Origin: an uncultured Lachnospira sp.
GTDB taxonomy: Bacteria; Bacillota; Clostridia; Lachnospirales; Lachnospiraceae
Direction: 5' to 3'
NCBI GenBank assembly: GCA_910585095.1
Contig: CAJUBU010000002.1
Location: 185,155 to 249,154, forward strand
Length of the DNA stretch: 64,000 bases
Shown here piece after piece: positions 45,687-54,609 of the stretch; positions within the stretch are counted from its first letter, which is position 1, and every line of letters starts with the position of its first letter. Both the position numbers and the translations under genes were made by a program. The notes below the pieces were generated by a model that made no database searches, was not told the origin of the DNA, and worked only from the letters and a program-made list of their open reading frames with translations.

Positions 45687-46802
45687 TTAATGTGTAATAA
45701 TCTGCTCTGTTTCCTTGTCAAATACATGAAGTCTTGCAACATCCATCGCAAATTTAACAGTATCGCCAGGACGAGCTGGTGTACGTGGATTAACCCTAGC
45801 AGTACATGTAACATCACCAATATCATAGTGCAGGTTTACTTCAGCACCAAGCAATTCATATACTTTAACTTGAGATTCAAATGTTGTTGTTGAATGTTTT
45901 GCAATAAATTCATCATCATCTTTAATATCTTCTGGACGAATACCAACAACAACAGTCTTTCCAGCATAACCACCGTCAAGAATAGCTTTGCTCTTTTCTG
46001 CTGGCAATGGAATTGAAACAGTGTTGCTCAACTTAAGAGTAACATTAGAACCATTAGCAATTACTTGACCATCGACAAGGTTCATCTGTGGAGAGCCAAT
46101 AAATCCAGCAACAAACACATTGTTTGGTGTATTATAAAGATTTTGTGGTGTATCAACCTGTTGAACAATACCATCTTTAAGAACAACAATTCTTGTACCA
46201 AGTGTCATAGCCTCTGTCTGGTCATGTGTAACATAGATAATTGTTGTTTGAAGTCTTTGATGAAGCTTTGAAATCTCAACACGCATCTGAACTCTCAGTT
46301 TAGCATCCAAGTTTGAAAGAGGCTCATCCATGAGGAATACCTTTGGACTACGAACAATCGCACGACCCATGGCAACTCTCTGTCTCTGACCACCTGAGAG
46401 AGCCTTTGGCTTACGGTCAAGCAAATGCTCAAGGTCAAGAATCTTTGCAGCTTCATGCACTGCCTTATCAATCTCTCCCTTAGGAACTTTTCTTAATTTC
46501 AAAGCAAATGCCATATTATCGTAAACAGACATATGTGGATACAAAGCATAGTTCTGGAATACCATGGCAATATCTCTATCTTTAGGTTCTACATCATTAA
46601 CAAGCTTATCTCCAATCCATAACTCTCCTGAACTAATATCTTCAAGACCTGCAATCATACGAAGAGTTGTTGATTTACCACAACCAGAAGGTCCTACGAA
46701 AATAATAAATTCCTGGTCTGCAATATCAAGATTAAAATCCTTAACGGCAACAAATCCATTAGGATACACTTTACATACGTTTTTAAGTGACAAACTAGCC
46801 AT
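45687..46802 (-). CDS. Carbohydrate ABC transporter ATP-binding protein (UgpC/MsmK-like)
   Basis: 371 residues from the ATG 46802 (TAGGAGG upstream; the longer frame to 46889 is unsupported). ABC domain with Walker A GPSGCGKST, Q-loop, signature LSGGQRQR, Walker B VFLMDEPLSNLDAKLR, and a C-terminal OB/TOBE regulatory domain (GIRPEDIKDDDE, LLGAEVNLHYDIGD). This type serves several sugar importers (MsmK, UgpC, MalK). No permease or binding protein is adjacent, in keeping with a shared, stand-alone ATPase. Has its own terminator. Confidence 0.94.
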   Translation of the reverse strand: MASLSLKNVCKVYPNGFVAVKDFNLDIADQEFIIFVGPSGCGKSTTLRMIAGLEDISSGELWIGDKLVNDVEPKDRDIAMVFQNYALYPHMSVYDNMAFALKLRKVPKGEIDKAVHEAAKILDLEHLLDRKPKALSGGQRQRVAMGRAIVRSPKVFLMDEPLSNLDAKLRVQMRVEISKLHQRLQTTIIYVTHDQTEAMTLGTRIVVLKDGIVQQVDTPQNLYNTPNNVFVAGFIGSPQMNLVDGQVIANGSNVTLKLSNTVSIPLPAEKSKAILDGGYAGKTVVVGIRPEDIKDDDEFIAKHSTTTFESQVKVYELLGAEVNLHYDIGDVTCTARVNPRTPARPGDTVKFAMDVARLHVFDKETEQIITH

Positions 46803-47141
46803 TCTATAATATCCTCCTAAATTAATATAATCGTACATCTCTGCACTTTCAATATGATAACTATACACTAAATTCATTTTTAATACCATATCTCAAATAT
46901 ACAAATTAATTTTCCTTTTTTGTGGCATATTTACTACGATATATAATTTCATGTGAAAATTGTACAAATTCAGTGTTTTCTTCTTAACATTTTTAACAAA
47001 TACATTAGAATATTTTAAAAAATAAACAAATTTTAAAATAATTTAAAAAACTCTTGCATTATTTTGCACATAAGACTATAATAATTATAGACATTTAAGT
47101 AATTTAATTTATTAAAATTTTAGAAAGGTGTGGTTATTATT
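46803..47141. other. AT-rich divergent spacer between ABC ATPase gene and yjfB
   Basis: Contains the clear + strand promoter at 47054-47082. On the minus strand toward the ATPase gene I see only weak promoter-like matches. No gene. Confidence 0.5.
47054..47082 (+). promoter_or_regulatory. SigA-type promoter of yjfB
   Basis: -35 TTGCAT (47054-47059), 17-bp spacer, -10 TATAAT (47077-47082), leaving a leader of about 55 nt. This is a housekeeping rather than a flagellar sigma-28 type promoter. Confidence 0.85.
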
Positions 47142-47318
47142 ATGGATATTGTTTCTTTATCTATTTCTCGCAGTATGGCTAATGTACAAAATGATGTTCA
47201 AATTGCCATGCTCAGCAAAAGTTTAGACAATTTAGAGACCACAGGTGAGGGTATTCAGAAGATGATGGAAGCTTCTGTAATGCCGTACTTGGGGCAAAAT
47301 ATAGATATTTCACTTTGA
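47142..47318 (+). CDS. YjfB family putative motility protein
   Basis: 58 residues from the ATG 47142 (AGAAAGGTGTGG upstream; GTG at 47130 is within that site). The pattern DIVSLSISRSMANVQNDVQI then a short helix and SVMPYLGQNIDISL is the YjfB family signature, small soluble proteins linked to motility regulons. Monocistronic: its own promoter and a strong terminator. Consistent with the chemoreceptor at 27640-29358 in pointing to a motile or formerly motile host. Confidence 0.88.
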   Translation: MDIVSLSISRSMANVQNDVQIAMLSKSLDNLETTGEGIQKMMEASVMPYLGQNIDISL

Positions 47319-47370
47319 TTATTTTTCTTATATTTTTCCTTTCTCATTTTCTTTTCAGTGGTTTTACCAC

Positions 47371-47411
47371 AAAAAACTCCCTCTTGCAATAATACAAGAG
47401 GGAGTTTTTTT
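47371..47411 (+). terminator. Terminator of yjfB
   Basis: ACTCCCTCTTG and CAAGAGGGAGT form a perfect 11-bp stem followed by TTTTTTT. Confidence 0.93.
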
Positions 47412-47503
47412 ACATATAAATAAGTTTATAGCAAAGCTGCATAACTATATTTTATATAAAACAATCTTTTACAAAATAACTTGCAGGTATTCTTTTATTG
47501 ATA

Positions 47504-47557
47504 TTTAACCTTTTTCAGCGAGAAGTCACCACTTCTTAAGTGGTGAGAGTACATCAC
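47504..47557 (+). repeat. IS200/IS605-like solitary hairpin end, copy G
   Basis: TTTAACCTTTTTCAGCGAGA, then AGTCACCACTTCTTAAGTGG and TGAGAGTACATCAC. The palindrome CACCACTTCTTAAGTGGTG is flanked by the same TTTAACCT and GAGAGTACRTCAC edges as the element at 37974-38021. Confidence 0.55.
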
Positions 47558-47560
47558 TAA

Positions 47561-48481
47561 TTACAAATACCTTGTCATCAACATTTCTGATACCACCATA
47601 TATATAATAATAACTACTATTGTTACAATATAAGGCGCTGTCACAAACCGTTCATTATTGTATGAAGCAATGCCAAAATGATTTTGATACCGAATCATAT
47701 TATATTTACCATTGCGTTTAGCCATATAATCAATAATTAACTTCGTCAACACACAACCTACTACTGCCATACCAACAAGCGAAATAATGCTAATATTAAC
47801 ATCTTCTACATTGACTTTAAAAATCTCAAAAATTTTAGTCATCGTTATCGAATATGTATTAAATGCAAAATGAGCTAACATAGACGACCACATAGAACCC
47901 GTTGCTTCCACAAGGTAAGCAAATACAATTCCTATAACAACAGCATAGCAAAATTGATTAATATTAAGATGTGCCGCGCCAAAAACAATGGCGCTAAAAA
48001 TAGCAGCTCCTACAATTCCATTTCTTCTATATGAATGATAAAATAATCCTCTAAATATAAATTCTTCTGTCAAGGCAGGAATAACTGCAATCAATAACAC
48101 TTGAATTAAAAAAGGATAACGTGTCAACTCTGAAATGGAACCTTCTGCATAATTTCTAAAAATTAATGTAGTGATAAAATTTAATATTAGTGTAATTGGA
48201 ACCAATAAATACCCTACAGACAAAGAAAGTAGCATATCCAAAGGTTTAATTTTTCGATAGGGTATACACTTATATACATTTATCTTAAACGTTGCAATAT
48301 ATATCCCTGCAGGAAGCAACAACATTAATTGACTGATAATAATTGAAGCGTAATATGGCACATATATTCCATTTTCATTTATCCAATACGACAAAATCAA
48401 AGTACCAAAAAAATAAAATAATATTAAACAAGGAAAAAAAATGTTAATCCTTTTGCACATACCAAACCTATGCCCTTCCAT
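47561..48481 (-). CDS. CPBP family intramembrane metalloprotease
   Basis: About 306 residues with eight or so membrane spans. The CAAX/CPBP (Abi) motifs are present: EEFIFRGLF (Glu-Glu-x3-Arg), FGAAHLN, and HFAFNT near residue 220. These proteases process prenylated proteins or, in bacteria, often protect against self-made bacteriocins; no bacteriocin gene is seen. I take the ATG at 48481; an ATG at 48460 is another possible start. It follows ridA almost without a gap. Confidence 0.88.
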   Translation of the reverse strand: MEGHRFGMCKRINIFFPCLILFYFFGTLILSYWINENGIYVPYYASIIISQLMLLLPAGIYIATFKINVYKCIPYRKIKPLDMLLSLSVGYLLVPITLILNFITTLIFRNYAEGSISELTRYPFLIQVLLIAVIPALTEEFIFRGLFYHSYRRNGIVGAAIFSAIVFGAAHLNINQFCYAVVIGIVFAYLVEATGSMWSSMLAHFAFNTYSITMTKIFEIFKVNVEDVNISIISLVGMAVVGCVLTKLIIDYMAKRNGKYNMIRYQNHFGIASYNNERFVTAPYIVTIVVIIIYMVVSEMLMTRYL

Positions 48482-48483
48482 TA

Positions 48484-48861
48484 CTATTTGCAAACAATAG
48501 CTTCTACCTCAAGTAATACATCTTTTGGCAGTCTTGCCACTTCTACACAAGAACGCGCTGGAAATGGCTCTTTAAAGTACTGTTTGTAAATCTCATTAAT
48601 TTTGCCAAAATCATTCATTTCTTTTATAAATACGGTAGTTTTAATAATATTCTCTACCTTTGCACCTGAAGCTTCAACTAAATTACAAAGATTTTTAAAT
48701 GCCTGATTTGCCTGAGCCTCAACGCCTCCTTCAACAATTGTTCCTGTAGATGGTTCTACAGGAATCACACCTGATGTAAATACCATTCCATTGACTTCAA
48801 TTGCCTGTGAATAAGGTCCTATTGCTGCTGGCGCCTTATCTGTACTGATAACTTTCTGCAT
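48484..48861 (-). CDS. ridA: RidA family reactive enamine/imine deaminase
   Basis: 125 residues. Hydrolyses enamine/imine intermediates such as 2-aminoacrylate released by PLP enzymes. The N-terminal KVISTDKAPAAIGPYSQAIE, the central TTVFIKEMNDFGKINEIY, and the conserved Arg in FPARSCVEVARLPKDVLLEV with E at the end fit the active RidA subfamily. Start after TTGGAGGAAAT. A short GC hairpin (48875-48889, TGCCGC/GCGGCA) sits immediately upstream of the ribosome binding site. Next to, and probably co-transcribed with, the CPBP gene. Confidence 0.93.
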   Translation of the reverse strand: MQKVISTDKAPAAIGPYSQAIEVNGMVFTSGVIPVEPSTGTIVEGGVEAQANQAFKNLCNLVEASGAKVENIIKTTVFIKEMNDFGKINEIYKQYFKEPFPARSCVEVARLPKDVLLEVEAIVCK

Positions 48862-49058
48862 ATTTCCTCCAATCTGCCGCCCTGCGGCAACTATTATTAT
48901 AACATATTGTTTACTAAAATTTTATTATTTCACTAAAAGCTTATTACTTTAATAAAATCCTAATTTTAGATTTAGATAAACTATATCACACTGTTAAGAA
49001 AATATTATACACTGAATAAATAAATCATATAAAATTATACGCTACTTTTTATTTAAAA

Positions 49059-49889
49059 TCAATCGTTCTTTAATTTTATACAATCTTTTTCTATTATGAT
49101 TACTCCCTCTTTAAGAAGTCTGCCAACACCTCGTTTAAACGCATTTTTACTCATATTAAAATATTTTTTTATCAGCTCTGAATCACTTTTATCTGTAAAT
49201 GGTATACTTCCATTTTGTTCTTTTATAACCTCATAAATCAACTTAGAATCTTCTTCCATTTGTATGTACGCCTTTTGACGGATACTTATCATGATTTTGC
49301 CATCATCTCGCACTTTTGAAACTCGCCCATAAATAACATCACCTACATTGATATTACCATATATCTCATTTTTTGGAATCATTCCATAATACTTGTCATC
49401 TATTGCAACAAATATTCCATATTCTGGCTTAATCTCTATAACTGTTCCACTTACAGCACTATCTTTTACATACATATGATTTGCAGACAGCATATTATAA
49501 ACACGCATCGTTGCGGCAAGCCTGTTGCTTTTATCAATATATAATCCTACAAGATATGCTTTTCCTTCGCTGACATGTGTTGTCTGTTCTTTAAAAGGCA
49601 AAAATAAATCTTTTTCTAATCCCCAATCAAGAAAAGCGCCAATCTTCCCAACTTGTGATACTTTTAATTTTGCAAGCTGTCCTAATTGAATAAATGGCTC
49701 TTTTGTCGTGGCAATCAATCTGTCACTGGAATCTCTATAAACAAAAACTTCCAATGCATCCGAAATCTCAATATCATCGGGAACCATTTTTTTCGGAAGC
49801 AAAATGCGTTCTTCCTTTGTTCCAAGATATACGCCAAAATCTACTTTCTTCACTACATTAAGGCATTGCTTTTTACCTAATTCTATCAT
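49059..49889 (-). CDS. CvfB-like S1 RNA-binding protein
   Basis: 276 residues with three S1-like domains (VDFGVYLGTKEERILLPKK; VGKIGAFLDWGLEKDLFLP; EYGIFVAIDDKYYGMIPKNE) and a C-terminal winged helix (ELIKKYFNMSKNAFKRGVGR). This is the CvfB/YitL architecture; in staphylococci CvfB affects virulence gene expression through RNA. Cytosolic. Start after GGAG. No operon partner is evident. Confidence 0.9.
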   Translation of the reverse strand: MIELGKKQCLNVVKKVDFGVYLGTKEERILLPKKMVPDDIEISDALEVFVYRDSSDRLIATTKEPFIQLGQLAKLKVSQVGKIGAFLDWGLEKDLFLPFKEQTTHVSEGKAYLVGLYIDKSNRLAATMRVYNMLSANHMYVKDSAVSGTVIEIKPEYGIFVAIDDKYYGMIPKNEIYGNINVGDVIYGRVSKVRDDGKIMISIRQKAYIQMEEDSKLIYEVIKEQNGSIPFTDKSDSELIKKYFNMSKNAFKRGVGRLLKEGVIIIEKDCIKLKND

Positions 49890-49975
49890 GATTTCTCCAT
49901 TTCTATCTGTATTTATATTTTTCTATTGCTTGCAAATTTACCAATCAAATGCGTTACACAAAAATAAGTTTATTT

Positions 49976-50017
49976 GTGAACCTCTCCTACTTAAGAAGTA
50001 GGAATTTCAATAAAATT
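49976..50017 (-). repeat. IS200/IS605-like solitary hairpin end, copy E
   Basis: On the minus strand TTTATTGAAATTCCTACTTC, then TTAAGTAGGAGAGGTTCACA; a perfect TCCTACTT-CT-TAAGTAGGA type hairpin with a GAGAGGTTCAC edge, closely matching 27598-27637. Confidence 0.55.
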
Positions 50018-50047
50018 TATACATATAATGACAAATTCCAACAAGGT

Positions 50048-50078
50048 AAAAAAGTCCCTCGCAAAATGCGAGGGACTT
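50048..50078 (-). terminator. Terminator after tRNA-Gln
   Basis: AAGTCCCTCGC and GCGAGGGACTT form an 11-bp stem; on the minus strand it is followed by TTTTTT. It begins directly behind the tRNA 3' end. Confidence 0.93.
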
Positions 50079-50080
50079 AG

Positions 50081-50153
50081 CTGGGCTTGAGGGACTCGAA
50101 CCCCCAGAATGCTGGAATCAGAATCCAGTGCCTTACCATTTGGCGAAAGCCCA
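50081..50153 (-). tRNA. tRNA-Gln (CUG)
   Basis: 73 nt. Acceptor TGGGCTT/AAGCCCA, discriminator G, anticodon loop TTCTGAT giving anticodon CTG (reads CAG), and T-loop GTTCGAGTC. The U1-A72 pair and G73 are expected for tRNA-Gln. CCA not encoded. CUG is the rarer Gln isoacceptor; the UUG species must lie elsewhere. Confidence 0.95.
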
Positions 50154-50255
50154 ATGCGGTAACAACAAATGGATTATACAACAGGATTTCTTTAAATGCA
50201 AGCATTTTTTTATTTTTTTGATATTATTGCTTTTTTTGATATCATGATATTATAA

Positions 50256-50284
50256 GCAAATAGATTGCGAATATCCGCTTTGAC
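50256..50284 (-). repeat. AGTTAAGC-type dispersed repeat, short copy
   Basis: On the minus strand GGTCAAAGCGGATATTCGCA followed by ATCTATTTGC; identical to the 17850 copy across AAGCGGATATTCGCAATCT. Confidence 0.5.
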
Positions 50285-50303
50285 CATAATTATAGAAGAA
50301 CTA

Positions 50304-51026
50304 TTATTTTTGAAGCGTATTGGGATACCCCATCTTATCAAACTCATTTTTTACAAGTTCTACATCTTCTATTTCGTTATTTAAACTTTTCACCATCTCC
50401 AACGTAAAAGGCTCTTTGTTGTACACTTTTTCCACTATATCCAGCGGTATATTAACTCCATAATACCATTCACAAAATTCAACATATTTTTGTGGATTTC
50501 CGTCTAATATATCAAGCATTTCTATGGAACCATCTTTCTGTGTACCAGCCATATCTGACCGACTCCATTTTCCATCCTTTGTTTTCCACATACAAAATGT
50601 ACTTTTTATACGTTCTAAAGATTCCTCTATAAACGCATGGAATACATCTGGTAAGCCTTGCGTTATCTCTTGCATTTTAAGAATATTCTCTCTCTCCTTA
50701 TCATCGTCTTTTTTCCACTGTACCTCACCATCATCATCTATTGTGTAATATATCTCATTATCATAAGAGCAATTATCAAACCCATTAATTACACACCCAT
50801 CTGGACAAAACAAAATCATCATATTACTGTTGCATCCACTTCTCAAGCTTCCGCAACCATTAATCAGTTCAAATACTTCTTCATTATCACTCCAATTAGG
50901 ATCATAAAAATAATAACGAAATTCCTTTTTTCTGCACATTACAATTTCTAATGCTGCAATTCCTTTACAAACTCGGCGTAAATCCTCAATATCAAGCATA
51001 CTCGACAAATCTTTTGTTAAACTCAT
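50304..51026 (-). CDS. Conserved hypothetical protein
   Basis: 240 residues from the ATG 51026 (TGGAGGATTTTT upstream). Soluble and acidic, with several Cys and Trp. Sequence runs RYYFYDPNWSDNEEVFELIN, GCGSLRSGCNSNMMILFC and DVFHAFIEESLERIKSTFCM suggest an alpha/beta protein. I recognise no family; small antibiotic-responsive or SMI1/KNR4-like proteins would be possible homologues to test. No operon partner is obvious. Confidence 0.5.
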   Translation of the reverse strand: MSLTKDLSSMLDIEDLRRVCKGIAALEIVMCRKKEFRYYFYDPNWSDNEEVFELINGCGSLRSGCNSNMMILFCPDGCVINGFDNCSYDNEIYYTIDDDGEVQWKKDDDKERENILKMQEITQGLPDVFHAFIEESLERIKSTFCMWKTKDGKWSRSDMAGTQKDGSIEMLDILDGNPQKYVEFCEWYYGVNIPLDIVEKVYNKEPFTLEMVKSLNNEIEDVELVKNEFDKMGYPNTLQK

Positions 51027-51115
51027 AAAAATCCTCCATTCTAAATTGTAACATTTGAAAGAATGTGACCACAATCCCACTGGCTTTACTTTGTGTAAAT
51101 ATTACTGTACTAAAC

Positions 51116-51661
51116 CTAATTTGTGACACTTTGGCTCAAATCATATGTTTTAAGTATTGGAAAGCCCTCTTTATACTTTTTTACTATAAAATTATTGTTC
51201 TTTGCATAATCATATATAATTTGACCTAATTCATTATCAACTAATGTTTTCATTGTTTTTATATCTACTTTATTAACAGTTGGACATGTTGGCGTTAAAG
51301 CAATTACCCATTGATTGTCTTTTTCCATAATTCTAAGAGGCCATATTTTACAATCAAATGGCTTATCCTCATCCGACAGCGTACAGCCTTTATTCACATC
51401 AAGAAAGCTACAAGGGACTTCTTCATCTGGATTATTGGTCTTATATTGATTATCTAATTTCATTCTGCCATAACTTGCATTTTTATCTTTTTCAATTATA
51501 AAAAATGTATTATTATCTTTTCCACCATTATAGTCTTTTTTTCTTAACCTTTCAACTATTTCCACTGGAAATAATGGCGTTTCCCACAAACTTTGTCTTC
51601 TAAATGAACAACAAAACTTACAGTCTGCACAAGTTTCTTTTTTTAAGACTTTACTCAACAT
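51116..51661 (-). CDS. YkgJ family cysteine cluster protein
   Basis: 181 residues. CADCKFCCSF at the N-terminus and CSFLDVNKGCTLSDEDKPFD followed by CKIWPLR give the Cx2Cx2-3C...C...C pattern of the YkgJ family, thought to bind zinc or an Fe-S cluster. Some members modify flagellin lysines, so a link to motility is conceivable but not shown. Start after TAGGGTATAAAT. Confidence 0.82.
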   Translation of the reverse strand: MLSKVLKKETCADCKFCCSFRRQSLWETPLFPVEIVERLRKKDYNGGKDNNTFFIIEKDKNASYGRMKLDNQYKTNNPDEEVPCSFLDVNKGCTLSDEDKPFDCKIWPLRIMEKDNQWVIALTPTCPTVNKVDIKTMKTLVDNELGQIIYDYAKNNNFIVKKYKEGFPILKTYDLSQSVTN

Positions 51662-51746
51662 ATTTATACCCTATTTTTATATCCTTTTCACATAAATTTC
51701 TAATGACTGATTTTATTTTACAATAGATTGCTATTCTAACTTATTT

Positions 51747-52661
51747 TTAATCCTTAAAAGATGAAATTTTCATACAAGCATGGTATTTTTTAAGCAATTT
51801 TTTTGGTCGATAGGACATTTTTGCTCGCCTTAACCCCTCAATATTAATATCTTCCTCCCTGTTTAGCCATTTTATTCCTCGAACATTTTTGGCAAACATA
51901 TTATTGATAACGGCATATCCTCCATTTACAGCAAATTCACCAATAGCCTTTTCAAAATGTACATCTACCACATCTTGATTTATCTTTGAAGCAATTGTCA
52001 TAGCACAAGGCTTTCCATTTGCATATACAATACCACCTATCAAATTTAACTGCTGAAAATAATACAATGCCTCCTTAATTCCTCTATACTCCATTTTTTG
52101 TGATTCATCCTTTTGGTCGATATGGTCATAATACCATCGGTCTGCTACACGTTCTGCTTTCTCCCAGTTACATTCGCCTAATTCCTGATATTCCCAATTA
52201 TCATATGTTCGTATAAACTTTGATACATGATTTTTCTTTTTATGAAACGCTTTGCCGCTCAAATCAGCAAGTTCCTGCCGAAGATAAATATAATCACTGT
52301 CTCCCTCATCCGATTCAAATAAAAATTGATCTGGTCTATATTTTTCAAGTGCTTGTTTTTGTTCTTCTGTCAAAAATGTAAACTGCAAATTTTCGCCTCT
52401 CTCAATAGCATCATTTTCAATAGCCAAAAGCGCTTTTTTATAATCTGTTTTTCCCAATGGAAACGTATATCCACATCTTGTGCCTGTTCCGTTATATTTT
52501 CTAATAAATGCACCTTTATAATCCGTAATTTCAATATTATATTTATCCCTCAATAAAAAAATATTGGCAAATGAAACATCACTTCCTATCATATCCTCAT
52601 TTTCTACAATATTTCTAATCCATTCTCCATCGCTAATTTCTGGTTTTTTCCATCGAAGCAC
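51747..52661 (-). CDS. DUF2156 / phosphatidylglycerol lysyltransferase-domain protein
   Basis: About 304 residues in the double-GNAT fold used by aminoacyl-transferases: SFANIFLLRDKYNIEITDYK, FTFLTEEQKQALEKYRPDQF, and the C-terminal GIKWLNREEDINIEGLRRAK. No membrane domain, so a soluble relative of MprF. Likely acyl or aminoacyl transferase of unknown acceptor. Start: GTG at 52661, 10 nt after AAGGTAAGG; the GTG at 52673 overlaps that site. Divergent from the 52853 gene. Confidence 0.8.
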   Translation of the reverse strand: MLRWKKPEISDGEWIRNIVENEDMIGSDVSFANIFLLRDKYNIEITDYKGAFIRKYNGTGTRCGYTFPLGKTDYKKALLAIENDAIERGENLQFTFLTEEQKQALEKYRPDQFLFESDEGDSDYIYLRQELADLSGKAFHKKKNHVSKFIRTYDNWEYQELGECNWEKAERVADRWYYDHIDQKDESQKMEYRGIKEALYYFQQLNLIGGIVYANGKPCAMTIASKINQDVVDVHFEKAIGEFAVNGGYAVINNMFAKNVRGIKWLNREEDINIEGLRRAKMSYRPKKLLKKYHACMKISSFKD

Positions 52662-52790
52662 TATAAAAATCACCTTACCTTTCCAATAGCTGTAAACTTA
52701 TAACCATTCCATTATGCTATTTATAAGTCACTTGAATATATATTTTTGCCAATTCTATAAAAAATTAGTTGATGACTTTTTTTCAACTTA

Positions 52791-52819
52791 TTGTAACATA
52801 TTACATTTTATGGTACAAT
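52791..52819 (+). promoter_or_regulatory. Promoter of the 52853 membrane protein gene
   Basis: -35 TTGTAA (52791-52796), 17-bp spacer, -10 TACAAT (52814-52819). Confidence 0.7.
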
Positions 52820-52852
52820 AGTCGCAATTACGTTGTATAATTGGAGGCTGCT

Positions 52853-53422
52853 ATGAACAAAAAAAATATCCTTTTTATTTTAACAGGTGTATTAATTTTA
52901 ATTCTTCAGTTTAATATTAAAATAGGTAATATATACATTGATTTATTTAATGATACAATTGCTTTTATTCTTATTATTGTTGGAGGATTACCTCTTAGTA
53001 ATCGAAACGTTGAATTTAAAAAAGCACGTAATATTATGATATTAGGATTATTTCTTACAGTTATTGGACAAATTTTTAGCATCTATAACTCCATCAAAGG
53101 GGGTAATGATATTATAGCTATTTATACAGGCTTTTCTACTATCGCAGGAATTTATTTTACTTATTATTTTAATGAAGCTCTTGTATTAGAATCGCAATTT
53201 CAAGAAAAATTAGCTGTAACACGTTCTTTTAAATTGATATGGGCAATTTTAGGCATACTAATGTTTTGCAACTTTCTCGCAATTATGTCTGGAAAAAATA
53301 TGATCATTATTATTGTTCAAGCTATTACAGTAATATATGCTATTTACTATTGTTCTGTTGTTCTTACAGGGTGCAAACAATTATATATGAAAGGACTCCC
53401 AACAAAACATATGATGAAATAG
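52853..53422 (+). CDS. Polytopic membrane protein of unknown function
   Basis: 189 residues from the ATG 52853 (TTGGAGG upstream) with five or six hydrophobic segments covering nearly the whole chain (ILFILTGVLILILQF, DTIAFILIIVGGLPL, IMILGLFLTVIGQIF, and others). No conserved charged motif that would mark a transporter family. It precedes the P-II gene by 85 nt on the same strand but has no resemblance to AmtB. Confidence 0.65.
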   Translation: MNKKNILFILTGVLILILQFNIKIGNIYIDLFNDTIAFILIIVGGLPLSNRNVEFKKARNIMILGLFLTVIGQIFSIYNSIKGGNDIIAIYTGFSTIAGIYFTYYFNEALVLESQFQEKLAVTRSFKLIWAILGILMFCNFLAIMSGKNMIIIIVQAITVIYAIYYCSVVLTGCKQLYMKGLPTKHMMK

Positions 53423-53445
53423 ACCTTCGCCCAATATGCTACCTA

Positions 53446-53507
53446 GTTGTGTCTTCGTATTGCCAGACACAAAGTTACTAAAAAACAACGCAGAAATGAG
53501 GAGTATT
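53446..53507 (+). repeat. RBS-bearing leader repeat, copy B
   Basis: TTGTGTC, a variable loop, GACACAA, then GTTACTAAAAAACAACGCAG and AAATGAGGAGTATT before the ATG. It shares hairpin and ribosome-binding segments with copies at 23235-23334 and 59142-59229. Confidence 0.7.
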
Positions 53508-53846
53508 ATGAAAAAATTAGAAATTATTATACGTCCAGAACGCTTAGACGACTTAAAAGCAATTTTAAATGAACATGATTCTCATGGACTTATGATTACC
53601 AATATCATGGGATATGGAAGTCAACGCGGTCACAAGCAAACATATAATGGAATTGATTTTGATGGTAATCTATTGCCAAAAGTAAAAGTCGAGTCAATTG
53701 TCTGTGATGATGTTGTTGAAAATATCATTAACAGCATCATTGATAAAATTAACACAGGCATTTATGGCGATGGAAAAATATTTATCTATGATGTTTACGA
53801 TGCCGTGAGAATCCGCACAGGGGAACGAGGTACAGATGCTCTATAA
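53508..53846 (+). CDS. P-II family nitrogen regulator
   Basis: 112 residues, standard length. Begins KKLEIIIRPERLDDLKAILN; the T-loop keeps Tyr46 (HKQTYNG), but the uridylylation position 51 is Phe rather than Tyr (GIDFDG). The B-loop GDGKIFIYDVYDAVRIRTGE is intact for 2-oxoglutarate and nucleotide sensing. Trimeric signal protein for carbon/nitrogen status. No amtB, glnD or nif genes are adjacent, so it is an orphan, though glnN lies 8 kb away. Confidence 0.92.
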   Translation: MKKLEIIIRPERLDDLKAILNEHDSHGLMITNIMGYGSQRGHKQTYNGIDFDGNLLPKVKVESIVCDDVVENIINSIIDKINTGIYGDGKIFIYDVYDAVRIRTGERGTDAL

Positions 53847-53919
53847 TATGTTTTTAATATAATTACCATCTGTATACTGGCATATATAAGCATAAATATG
53901 AACACTTTATAATAAATTT

Positions 53920-54609
53920 TTAATCGGTATTATCATTATCACCATTTTCATTATCCTTATCACTTTCAGGGCTATTTGAATTATTATATACATCTGCAGT
54001 ATTGCTATTTTTTGTATAAATCAAAAATACTCTTGATAATATAAAACTATTGACATACAGTGACAACGGAATGGTAACGATAAAAGCTGTCCAAAAATAT
54101 ATTGTAAATATAATAAGTCCACCATTTATAAATGTCATTATAATCGTTTGAGAAAAGTGATGCATACATAAAATAACTGCATTTTTCATAATAGCAACTA
54201 CTTTGTTCTCAAATTTGGCAAGCATTGGAAACACATACAATACGGCGGCACACAGAACAAGACACATTCCTAATGCTGCAAACATAAGAATCCTTGCAAA
54301 TGTATTTCCTTCATTTACAGCCCACATATAACATATTCTTACATCTGTAATAAGCAAAAATGCCAGCACAATAATGGTCAATTCAATAATAATACTCTGT
54401 CTTAAATTCTGTTTCCATGATTTTATAAAATCCCTAAATACATACCCTTCCTCATCACGAACTAATTTCATTCCAACATAGTATGCAGCCGTCATTGAGG
54501 CACCAGCAGTAATTAATGGTATGCTAAACACAATCAATAAAATTTCTAAAATAAAAAAATCGCCTGCTTTTGACAATGCTCTAAATAATTTTCCATTAAT
54601 ACTAAACAT
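53920..54609 (-). CDS. DUF624 (YesL family) membrane protein
   Basis: 229 residues from the ATG 54609 (TGGAGGATTTTT upstream). About five membrane spans, with FSINGKLFRALSKAGDFFIL and SIPLITAGASMTAAYYVGMK typical of the YesL/DUF624 family, followed by a hydrophilic Asn/Asp tail. YesL proteins accompany carbohydrate ABC operons in many Firmicutes. Here it is divergent from the 54871 gene. Confidence 0.85.
   Translation of the reverse strand: MFSINGKLFRALSKAGDFFILEILLIVFSIPLITAGASMTAAYYVGMKLVRDEEGYVFRDFIKSWKQNLRQSIIIELTIIVLAFLLITDVRICYMWAVNEGNTFARILMFAALGMCLVLCAAVLYVFPMLAKFENKVVAIMKNAVILCMHHFSQTIIMTFINGGLIIFTIYFWTAFIVTIPLSLYVNSFILSRVFLIYTKNSNTADVYNNSNSPESDKDNENGDNDNTD

Noticed and set aside
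45687..46802. Naming the ATPase malK, msmK or ugpC
   Set aside because: The sequence fits a shared sugar-ABC ATPase, but no permease is nearby to tell which system it serves.
47561..48481. Bacteriocin immunity or anti-phage (Abi) role for the CPBP protease
   Set aside because: No bacteriocin, leader peptide or defence gene is adjacent; next to ridA a housekeeping role is as likely.
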